Origin: Flammeovirgaceae bacterium
GTDB taxonomy: Bacteria > Bacteroidota > Bacteroidia > Cytophagales > Cyclobacteriaceae
DNA length: 5,606 nt
Reading direction: 5' to 3'
Assembly: GCA_022616575.1 (NCBI GenBank)
Contig: JAKEEN010000201.1
Span: 1 to 5,606, forward strand
The notes beneath the pieces were generated by a model. That model was not told the origin of the DNA. It saw nothing but the letters and a program-made list of their open reading frames with translations, and did not search any database. The position numbers and the translations under genes were made by a program. Shown in pieces: positions 1 through 5,529 of this stretch (within the stretch, counting starts at the first letter, position 1; each line of letters starts with the position of its first letter).

Positions 1-435
1 AGTTTCATGAAACCAAAATTCAAGACAGAAATAAGAAAGTTTCAAAGTAAGCTTGAGGAATTACAAGGCACGGAAACGAATCACGGTAAGTACCTAAACT
101 TCGGTGTGAACCTGATTCAGAATCTTAGGTTTTATTATGAAAATGCAAGCCTAATAAACAAGCAGAAACTCATTGGTTCAATTTTCCCTGAAAATCTGAT
201 CATCGGAAATGGGGAGTTTCGAACCGCCCGAGAGAACGAGGTAATCTTGGCTTTAAAGGGCTTTGAGGCAGATTTAAAACAGAAAACCCGACCGCTAAGT
301 CGGGTTTTCCCATTCTGTACCCGGGGCCGGAGTCGAACCGGCACAGTATTGCTACCATTGGTGTTTGAGACCAACGCGTCTACCGATTCCGCCACCCGGG
401 CAATTAATCGGGCTGCAAAGATGATTAAAGTTTGA
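1..435 (+). CDS. Serine site-specific recombinase, C-terminal fragment running into tRNA-Leu
   Basis: The frame is open at the left edge (Ser-Phe precede the first Met at 7), so this is the 3' end of a longer gene. The visible part resembles the end of Bacteroidetes large serine recombinases (resolvase fold plus recombinase domain): a helical, charged stretch, then FYYENASLINKQKLIGSIFP and FRTARENEV at about residues 43-79 counted from that Met. The catalytic serine domain would lie outside the window. From about residue 92 the frame crosses a hairpin terminator and then the antisense strand of a tRNA-Leu gene, giving non-family residues such as VFETNASTDSATRA. The true family sequence therefore probably ends near position 280-310, and the last 40 or so residues are a read-through tail. 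The position at the 3' end of a tRNA suggests an integrase gene at the boundary of an integrated element. The family call is from motif memory and is fairly secure; the integration role is inferred. Confidence 0.72.
   Translation, partial: SFMKPKFKTEIRKFQSKLEELQGTETNHGKYLNFGVNLIQNLRFYYENASLINKQKLIGSIFPENLIIGNGEFRTARENEVILALKGFEADLKQKTRPLSRVFPFCTRGRSRTGTVLLPLVFETNASTDSATRAINRAAKMIKV
283..308. terminator. Bidirectional hairpin terminator between recombinase and tRNA-Leu
   Basis: Perfect 10-base inverted repeat: AAAACCCGAC at 283-292 and GTCGGGTTTT at 299-308, with a 6-base loop CGCTAA. The GC-rich core flanked by A and T runs makes it a plausible intrinsic terminator in both directions. On the minus strand it begins 10 bases beyond the tRNA-Leu 3' end and would end that transcript. 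On the plus strand it would end the recombinase transcript, although the recombinase frame stays open through it. Confidence 0.8.
318..401 (-). tRNA. tRNA-Leu (anticodon CAA)
   Basis: On the minus strand an 84-base cloverleaf can be folded by eye. The acceptor stem GCCCGGG pairs with CCCGGGT (first pair G-U), with discriminator A at 318. The D stem is GCG/CGC. The anticodon stem TTGGT/ACCAA encloses the loop CTCAAAC, giving anticodon CAA, which reads UUG (Leu). The T stem GCCGG/CCGGC is perfect around TTCGACT. About 15 bases lie between the anticodon and T stems, the long variable arm expected of a class II tRNA such as Leu. The 3' CCA is not encoded (CAG follows the discriminator), so it would be added after transcription. 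A promoter lies upstream at 416-446 and a hairpin terminator downstream at 283-308, so it looks like a single-gene unit. Confidence 0.96.
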
Positions 436-446
436 TTTTTGCCAAA
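416..446 (-). promoter_or_regulatory. Bacteroidetes-type promoter for tRNA-Leu
   Basis: Reading the minus strand, TTTG (446-443) is followed by exactly 19 bases and then CATCTTTG (423-416). The Bacteroidetes primary sigma consensus is TTTG-N19-TAnnTTTG, so only the first T of the -7 element differs. Initiation a few bases downstream would fall near 409-412, leaving a leader of about 8-11 bases before the tRNA 5' end at 401, as expected for a transcript trimmed by RNase P. The -33 box begins one base past the stop codon of the preceding gene (448-450), so the promoter fills the whole gap. Confidence 0.62.
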
Positions 447-447
447 A

Positions 448-741
448 TCAGAGTTCAATATATTTCTCTAACGAAAAAGCCTGCGTACGTTCCGAAAAAA
501 GGGTTTTTACCCGCCCCCAAACACTGCTAAAGAGTTCTGACTTTCGGTATTTTTCCAAACTTTCGGCATCCTTCCAGTGGCTTAGGGTGGTATAGGTGTT
601 TTCATCCTCCGCATCACGTAACAATTCCAGGTGTGTACACCCCTCAAAATTGCGAATGGCATTTTTATTCTGATTAAAGATAACCAGAAACTCATCCACC
701 CCGGCTTCTGTAAAGTGCATACGTACTATCCTTATTATCAT
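448..741 (-). CDS. Antibiotic biosynthesis monooxygenase (ABM) fold protein, putative quinol monooxygenase-like
   Basis: A 97-residue protein, the usual length for single-domain ABM/YgiN-like proteins, which form dimeric alpha/beta barrels. The order fits: first strand MIIRIVRMHF (1-10), a helix holding VDEFLVIFNQNKNAI (15-29), the GCTHLELLRDAED segment (34-46), the strand TYTTLSHWKDAESLEKYRKS (49-68) with the characteristic strand-W-helix pattern, and a C-terminal helix and strand. No signal peptide or membrane segment, so cytoplasmic. Members include cofactor-free quinol oxygenases and haem-degrading enzymes, but many have no known substrate, and none can be assigned here. The first Met is preferred over Met8 because it completes strand 1; AAAGG touches the start codon without a spacer, so no proper ribosome site is seen. 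It shares orientation with the DUF62 gene 120 bases upstream, but the palindrome between them may separate their transcripts. Confidence 0.85.
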   Translation of the reverse strand: MIIRIVRMHFTEAGVDEFLVIFNQNKNAIRNFEGCTHLELLRDAEDENTYTTLSHWKDAESLEKYRKSELFSSVWGRVKTLFSERTQAFSLEKYIEL

Positions 742-757
742 CCTTTATCGTTTTTAA

Positions 758-859
758 GTTAATTGTTAAAATCGTTAATCGTGGGTGTGTGCTTTATGTG
801 GGCGCGTGTACTGTCCCTTGCACTTGCACCCGATTAACGATTAACTGATAACTATTAAC
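758..859. repeat. Large imperfect palindrome between DUF62 and ABM genes
   Basis: Almost the whole intergenic gap is one interrupted inverted repeat. The outer arms GTTAATTGTTA (758-768) and TAACTATTAAC (849-859) match in 10 of 11 positions when one is reverse-complemented. The inner arms ATCGTTAATCG (771-781) and CGATTAACGAT (831-841) match perfectly, and the pairing continues with GGTG (784-787) and CACC (827-830). GTGC (789-792) and GCAC (820-823) could extend it. The centre is GT/GC-rich and unpaired. It could fold in RNA or DNA and may act as a transcript-end structure for the DUF62 gene, or be a small mobile or REP-like palindromic repeat. Only one copy is visible, so its repeat status is untested. 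Confidence 0.6.
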
Positions 860-861
860 AG

Positions 862-1635
862 CTACTCCTCAAAAATAACACTCACCACGGTATCGTACTG
901 CAACCCAAACAACTCAGACGCATTGCCTTTATAAATACCAATCTCCAGCAACCCCAGGCTGTTAAATACAATGCACACATCTCCCTCTTCTGCCTGGTTG
1001 TATTGTGTTTGTATTCTTCTGAATTTTTCCCTTCCGAATTGTATCGTGTAAACTTTTCCCTTGCTGAGTATGTCAAAAGCTTCTTTTGGAATGTTAGTGA
1101 TCGCATTACCAAAATTATCTACATGGATTACCTGTCCGGTAATTTGTTTTTTGGTGGCCTTCACCGTCCGGTCAATCATTTTTTTAAACGATGGCAGCGG
1201 CTTCCCTAAATCACTGATCGAAACGCCACTGGCCAGTTTGGCGGCCGTGGGTGCAAATACATCGCGCTCCACAAAAGTGGATTCGGTTGGATTGATAGAA
1301 TTAAGAACTACTATATTTTGAGGAGGCTTCTCACTGATCATTCCCAGCAATCCATGATCGGCCGTAACAAAAAAATGATCTTCGAGTTGCACGGCTAAAT
1401 AAGCATCGCCTTTGTTGCCAGTAGCATGTACGCCAATTAAGTGAACAGTTCCCTTTGGAAAATCACGAAAAATACCTTTCAATACATAGGCAGCATGGGC
1501 CAAATTGCACGGACTGATACCATGGGTAATGTCAACGATCTTAATTCCGGGGTTCACGGCAAAAATCTTTGCCTTCACAGCCGCTACGTAGTGGTCGTTT
1601 TCGCCTGAATCGGTGAGCAGCGTTACAATGGCCAT
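862..1635 (-). CDS. SAM hydroxide adenosyltransferase (DUF62) family protein with altered active site
   Basis: This 257-residue protein has the two-domain layout and length of the DUF62 / SAM hydrolase / fluorinase-chlorinase superfamily, whose characterised members split S-adenosylmethionine into adenosine (or haloadenosine) and methionine. Family marks: TLLTDSGENDHYV at residues 5-17 (usual TLLTDFG..D.YV), IVDITHGI (33-40), the FPKGTVHL segment (59-66), ADHGLL (92-97), RDVFAPTAAKLASG (124-137), and in the C-terminal beta domain GQVIHVDNFGNAITNI (167-182) and NSLGLLEIGIYKGNASELFGL (225-245). The DPGVG...R block of active enzymes is replaced by GVHATGNKGD (68-77), and FHGRD by FVERD (121-125), so the Asp-Arg-His triad known from PH0463 is not seen. 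Soluble, no signal peptide. It is divergent from phoH across a shared 149-base gap. Membership is secure; hydrolase activity is doubtful. Confidence 0.88.
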   Translation of the reverse strand: MAIVTLLTDSGENDHYVAAVKAKIFAVNPGIKIVDITHGISPCNLAHAAYVLKGIFRDFPKGTVHLIGVHATGNKGDAYLAVQLEDHFFVTADHGLLGMISEKPPQNIVVLNSINPTESTFVERDVFAPTAAKLASGVSISDLGKPLPSFKKMIDRTVKATKKQITGQVIHVDNFGNAITNIPKEAFDILSKGKVYTIQFGREKFRRIQTQYNQAEEGDVCIVFNSLGLLEIGIYKGNASELFGLQYDTVVSVIFEE

Positions 1636-1784
1636 GTTGGTGAGCCTCGGGAGATTGTGTAATTTTGATCGGCAAATTAAACATTTTTAGTATCCGCATC
1701 ATTCTCCAGCAACTTACCGGGAGACGGGAGTGGGATGAAAACTAAAATAGTCGCTTCTGTGTTTTGGGTTAAACTATTCTATAA
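1636..1784. promoter_or_regulatory. Divergent intergenic region between DUF62 and phoH
   Basis: These 149 bases must carry the 5' control regions of both divergent genes. For the minus-strand gene there is a partial -7 match, TTAATTTG (1680-1673), one base off TAnnTTTG and about 38 bases before the start codon, but no TTTG box sits 19 bases upstream. For phoH no convincing consensus pair is seen. A short G-rich patch (about 1718-1735) resembles nothing I recognise. No RNA gene or riboswitch fold is apparent. Confidence 0.35.
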
Positions 1785-2729
1785 TTGACAGAAAAAATAA
1801 TTAAACTAGACGATATCTCCCTGATCGACTTTCTCGGGGTTGGAAACAAAACTATCGATGAGCTCTCATCGGCCTTTCCGAAAAGTAAAATTGTAAGTCG
1901 CGGCAATGAGATCCTTATTAAAGGAACGACTTCTGAAATTATTCAAATCAGCGAAATCATTAATTCGTTGATCGATCATTATCATAAATATGGCGTTGTT
2001 ACCGATGAGCATGTGAAGGGGTACATTGGCAATGACCAGGAACCCGTAGAACCTCAACCCGATTCTGAAGATATTATTATCTATGGCACGAAAGGCAACC
2101 CGATTCGTCCGAAAACAGTGAATCAGCAAAAGCTGGTAACCCAGGTAAAAGAAAACGATTTGGTCTTTGCGCTTGGTCCTGCGGGTACCGGTAAGACATA
2201 CATTTCAGTAGCGCTTGCGGTGAAGGCCCTCAAGAATAAACTGATCAAAAAAGTCATCATTACACGCCCTGCTGTTGAAGCCGGAGAGAACCTCGGCTTT
2301 CTGCCCGGTGACCTGAAAGAAAAAATCGATCCCTACCTGCGCCCCATCTACGATGCTCTTAATGATATGATTCCGTTCGAGAAGTTGCGCTTTTATATGG
2401 AACGAGAAGTGATTGAGATTGCCCCGCTCGCCTATATGCGTGGACGAACATTGAATAATGCGTTCATCTTATTAGATGAAGCGCAGAACACAACACCCAT
2501 GCAGATGAAGATGTTTCTTACCCGTATGGGGCCTGATTCAAAAATGATTGTTACAGGCGATACCTCTCAAATTGATTTACCGGCCAATCAACGCTCTGGC
2601 TTGAAAGAAGCGGTTCGTATTCTTAACGAAGTGAAGGGAATTGGTTTTGTGGAGTTGAACGAACGTGATGTGGTGCGCCATCGACTGGTCAGGGATATTA
2701 TTGAGGCGTATGGGAAAGATCAGAAGTGA
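1785..2729 (+). CDS. phoH: PhoH family ATPase
   Basis: The protein has 314 residues, typical for bacterial PhoH/PhoL proteins. The N-terminal part (about 1-70) is a KH-like region (FPKSKIVSRGNEILIKG at 31-47), suggesting RNA contact. The ATPase core follows: Walker A GPAGTGKT (131-138), the PhoH signature RPAVEAGENLGFLPGD (161-176), Walker B FILLDEAQN (227-235), the TGDTSQIDLP sensor block (257-266) and the C-terminal DVVRH segment (295-299). All catalytic motifs look intact. PhoH proteins are cytoplasmic ATPases linked to RNA processing and ribosome-associated functions, often together with YbeY; the exact role is not settled. The start is TTG at 1785: an in-frame TAA lies directly before it, no ATG or GTG follows before the conserved N-terminal region, and the resulting N-terminus (M-TEKIIKLDDISLIDFLG) matches the family pattern. 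No clear promoter or ribosome site was found. comEC follows 72 bases later. Confidence 0.96.
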   Translation: MTEKIIKLDDISLIDFLGVGNKTIDELSSAFPKSKIVSRGNEILIKGTTSEIIQISEIINSLIDHYHKYGVVTDEHVKGYIGNDQEPVEPQPDSEDIIIYGTKGNPIRPKTVNQQKLVTQVKENDLVFALGPAGTGKTYISVALAVKALKNKLIKKVIITRPAVEAGENLGFLPGDLKEKIDPYLRPIYDALNDMIPFEKLRFYMEREVIEIAPLAYMRGRTLNNAFILLDEAQNTTPMQMKMFLTRMGPDSKMIVTGDTSQIDLPANQRSGLKEAVRILNEVKGIGFVELNERDVVRHRLVRDIIEAYGKDQK

Positions 2730-2737
2730 TTCAAAAC

Positions 2738-2789
2738 TTCAAGTTAAAATTTCAGATTATTTAGCTCCCACTTGAAATTTGAAATTTTA
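2738..2789. repeat. AT-rich inverted repeats in the phoH-comEC gap
   Basis: Two overlapping inverted repeats fill the 72-base gap: TTCAAGT (2738-2744) with ACTTGAA (2770-2776), and TAAAATTTCA (2745-2754) with TGAAATTTTA (2780-2789), both perfect. They cannot form together, so two alternative hairpins are possible. The stems are AT-only or nearly so and therefore weak. The element may be a poor terminator or an attenuator-like structure between phoH and comEC, or only the AT-rich motif repetition common in Bacteroidetes spacers. Confidence 0.45.
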
Positions 2790-2801
2790 GTATCTTGATC
2801 G

Positions 2802-4874
2802 ATGTTCCAATGGGTTCCTTTTGCATTTGTCCGGATTGTTATCGTCTTCGCCAGCGGAATTATTTGGGGGATTTATTGGCCTGATAGCATAAATCAATCC
2901 CTCGCCATTTACCTGTTGATCATCTCGCTTATAGCGTACCTTATTTTTTTTATTCTTCAGAGAAAGCAATCAATAAAGATCACCCTTGGTTGGATTGCCA
3001 TACCCGTAATTTTTTTCAGCGGGTACTTAAATGTTTTATTTAATACGGAAAGCAGCGATCAGGATCATTTTATTCATGAGAAGAATGAGATTACTTTTTA
3101 TAGAGCTGTTATTTCAAAGGCAGCCTTAGAGAAAGATAAATCCTGGAAACAGGAAGCTGAAGTTACTACGATTAATGTGAATGGTAAATGGCTTGAAAGA
3201 AAAGGTGAAGTACTTCTTTATTTTCCAAAGGGTGAATTTCAGAGACCTTTTTCTTACGGAGATGAATTGTTAATAGAAGGATCACCGCATGAACTTACCC
3301 CGCCAGCCAATCCCGGTGAATTCGACTACAAACGATTTCTGATCTTTAAGAATACATATCACCAGCATTTTGTAAGAGCAAATGAGGTGATGAGGATGGG
3401 ATATGCTCCTTCGTCCACGGTCATGAAACTTGCCATTCAGGCAAGGGACTACGCTCAACAAACATTAAACAGATACGTAAACGGTGAACGTGAGCAAGCC
3501 ATTGCATCCGCACTGGTGCTGGGTGTAACAGATGGACTTGATAATGAATTGCTCAATGCGTATGCTGCTACAGGGGCTATGCATGTGTTGGCTGTAAGCG
3601 GACTCCATGTGGGTATCATTTACTGGTTACTGTTATTAATTCTTAAACCGCTCATGAAAGTCAAATCCGGCAAATGGATTCTGGCGGGGATCAGTATCAC
3701 AGTGCTTTGGATGTATGCATTTATTACCGGACTTTCTCCTTCTGTTTTGAGAGCTGTTACTATGTTTTCATTTATTGCACTCGCCCGACCTTGGGATAAG
3801 TCAACCAATATTTACAACACGCTTGCAGCGTCCGCTTTTTGTTTATTGCTGTACGATCCTTATTTAATCATGTCAGTTGGATTTCAGCTTTCTTACCTGG
3901 CAGTGTTGGGCATTGTGTATTTGCAACAACCACTCTATAATATATGGGAACCGAAAAACTGGCTGCTCGATAAGACCTGGCAGATCACATGTGTTTCTAT
4001 CGCAGCACAAATTTCAACATGTGCGCTTGGCTTGTTGTATTTTCACCAGTTTCCAAACTACTTTTTGTTTTCCAATTTGTTTGTCATCCCGGGATCGTTC
4101 ATCGTCTTAGTTGCGGGTATTGGAGTGATCGCAATTAGTTTCATTCCGTTTTTAGCTATGTTAATTGGTTTAGTGTTGGAGTGGTCCATTCGTATTTTAA
4201 ATATGGGAGTCTTTGCGGTTGAACAACTGCCATATAGTTTAGTCGAGAATATTTACATAACCACACTGCAGTGTTGGTTATTGATGGGGGTTTTTCTTTT
4301 TGGGATCTTAATGATCGAGAGAAGACAATTTGGTTACTTGCCGGCATCTTTTACACTGGTTGCCTGGTTTTCAGTAATTCAATGGATTCATTTCGAAGAG
4401 GAAATCAACAAAAGTTCAATAACAGTCTATCGTGTGCCCGGGCATAGTGCTTTCGACCTTTCGAAAAATGGCCGCACTTATTTCTTTTCTGACACGCTGC
4501 TAATGAATGATGAGGAGAGGGTACGTTTTCATATTCGGCCTAACCGATTGATCAGGGGTATTTCATCCATTCAAGATGGAATTCGCTCTCCCTTTTACAA
4601 GGAATTGGACGGTTGTTCAATAATTGCGTGGAATGGGTTACGCCTCCTTCACATCCGCAGCAGACATTTTGAAGTGCCAGCTGGTGTTACATTCGACTAT
4701 GTGTTAGTCAGTAATAATGCCCTTGTTGCTCCTGAAAGCATTAATACTAAACAATATATTCTTGATAGCAGCAACTCTCTTTATCTTGCAGAAAAGTTTA
4801 TGGCATTGGCAAAAGAACAATCATTGCCTTGCCATTCAGTTATGCATCAAGCGTATTTCAAAAGAGAACTTTAA
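2802..4874 (+). CDS. comEC: ComEC/Rec2 family DNA uptake channel protein
   Basis: A 690-residue multi-spanning inner-membrane protein that in competent bacteria passes single-stranded DNA into the cytoplasm. Hydrophobic segments at about residues 8-26, 33-52 and 60-78 begin the N-terminal DUF4131-type region, followed by a soluble OB-like part (about 95-195) containing the usual PPANPGEFDYKRFL (167-180). The competence domain carries LVLGVTDGLD (238-247), the signature GAMHVLAVSGLHVGII (258-273), GLSPSVLRAVTMFSF (310-324), DPYLIMSVGFQLSYLAVLGI (352-371) and FHQFPNYFLFSNLFVIPGS (414-432), with further membrane segments to about 528. The C-terminal soluble part (about 538-690) begins ITVYRVPGHSAFDL, where ComEC proteins have a metallo-beta-lactamase-like domain, but no HxHxDH metal motif is visible. 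The ATG start fits the family N-terminus (FQWVPFAFVRI). It ends 4 bases before the next gene. Whether this organism is naturally competent cannot be told from one gene. Confidence 0.95.
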   Translation: MFQWVPFAFVRIVIVFASGIIWGIYWPDSINQSLAIYLLIISLIAYLIFFILQRKQSIKITLGWIAIPVIFFSGYLNVLFNTESSDQDHFIHEKNEITFYRAVISKAALEKDKSWKQEAEVTTINVNGKWLERKGEVLLYFPKGEFQRPFSYGDELLIEGSPHELTPPANPGEFDYKRFLIFKNTYHQHFVRANEVMRMGYAPSSTVMKLAIQARDYAQQTLNRYVNGEREQAIASALVLGVTDGLDNELLNAYAATGAMHVLAVSGLHVGIIYWLLLLILKPLMKVKSGKWILAGISITVLWMYAFITGLSPSVLRAVTMFSFIALARPWDKSTNIYNTLAASAFCLLLYDPYLIMSVGFQLSYLAVLGIVYLQQPLYNIWEPKNWLLDKTWQITCVSIAAQISTCALGLLYFHQFPNYFLFSNLFVIPGSFIVLVAGIGVIAISFIPFLAMLIGLVLEWSIRILNMGVFAVEQLPYSLVENIYITTLQCWLLMGVFLFGILMIERRQFGYLPASFTLVAWFSVIQWIHFEEEINKSSITVYRVPGHSAFDLSKNGRTYFFSDTLLMNDEERVRFHIRPNRLIRGISSIQDGIRSPFYKELDGCSIIAWNGLRLLHIRSRHFEVPAGVTFDYVLVSNNALVAPESINTKQYILDSSNSLYLAEKFMALAKEQSLPCHSVMHQAYFKREL

Positions 4875-4878
4875 GATT

Positions 4879-5529
4879 ATGGAATTTATCGAATATAATG
4901 TTAGCAACAGAATCGGTAATATAACACTGAACCGTCCTGAAAAGCGAAATGCCTTGAGTCATGAGCTGGTTTCTGAATTAACAGAGGCATTTTCAAAAGC
5001 AGAGTCGGATGCTGACGTAAAAGTAATTGTGTTAAAAGCAAAGGGTGAGGCTTTTTGTGCTGGGGCTGATCTCGCGTACTTACAGCAACTTCAAAATAAT
5101 TCATTTGGTGAAAATCTGGCGGACTCGACTCACTTAAAGAAACTCTTTGAGAAAATTTATACACTCAGAAAAGTGGTGATCGCACAGGTTCAGGGACATG
5201 CACTTGCCGGTGGCTGTGGATTAGCAACAGTCTGCGATTTTGTGTTTAGCGTTCCTGAGGCAAAGTTTGGATATACCGAAGTAAAAATCGGGTTTATTCC
5301 TGCTATCGTCATGTTCTTCCTCTTGCGAAAGGTGGGGGAAGCGAAAGCCAAGCAATTATTGTTAACCGGAGATTTGATTTCTGCAGATGAGGCATGGCAA
5401 CTAGGGTTTGTTAATAAAATTATCACAAAAGAAAATTTGGAATCGCAAGTCAATGATTTTGCAGGGAAGCTTATAAGTGGAAATTCGGCTCATGCAATGA
5501 TGCTGCGTCATCCCGGGATTCGACCGTGA
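4879..5529 (+). CDS. Enoyl-CoA hydratase/isomerase family protein, 3'-truncated
   Basis: Crotonase-fold protein acting on CoA thioesters; substrate and exact reaction are not defined. Visible marks: ITLNRPEKRNALS (15-27), oxyanion-hole segment AFCAGADL (58-65), GHALAGGCGLATVCD (106-120), AKFGYTEVKIGFIPA (128-142) and LLTGDLISADEAWQLGFVN (161-179). Glu134 corresponds to rat mitochondrial hydratase Glu164, but the Glu144 position is Gly114, so it may be an isomerase or another crotonase reaction rather than a classical hydratase. ATG 4879 is chosen over upstream in-frame Met codons because those lie inside comEC and the family N-terminus starts here. The 4-base gap after comEC suggests co-transcription and translational coupling. 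The family usually has about 260 residues; here similarity ends at about residue 207-209 (NSAHAM), followed by seven or so unrelated residues and a stop at 5527-5529, exactly where composition becomes GC-rich. Confidence 0.9.
   Translation: MEFIEYNVSNRIGNITLNRPEKRNALSHELVSELTEAFSKAESDADVKVIVLKAKGEAFCAGADLAYLQQLQNNSFGENLADSTHLKKLFEKIYTLRKVVIAQVQGHALAGGCGLATVCDFVFSVPEAKFGYTEVKIGFIPAIVMFFLLRKVGEAKAKQLLLTGDLISADEAWQLGFVNKIITKENLESQVNDFAGKLISGNSAHAMMLRHPGIRP

Noticed and set aside
135..458. Minus-strand open frame of 107 codons covering the tRNA-Leu gene and part of the recombinase
   Set aside because: It overlaps a complete tRNA, a terminator and the recombinase coding strand, and its translation shows no domain pattern; it is a shadow frame.
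1003..1321. Plus-strand open frames opposite the DUF62 gene
   Set aside because: They are antisense to a clearly conserved protein, overlap each other and show no recognisable motif.
1763..1793. TTTG at 1763-1766 with TATAATTG at 1780-1787 as a phoH promoter
   Set aside because: The spacing is only 13 bases instead of about 19, and the -7 box would overlap the TTG start codon, placing initiation inside the gene.
2772..2801. TATCTTGA at 2791-2798 as a -7 element for comEC
   Set aside because: It leaves essentially no leader before ATG 2802, and no TTTG box has the right spacing.
4717..4878. Upstream in-frame extension of the hydratase to a Met at 4717
   Set aside because: The extra 54 residues lie inside the comEC coding region in another frame and do not resemble the crotonase N-terminus, which begins at ATG 4879.
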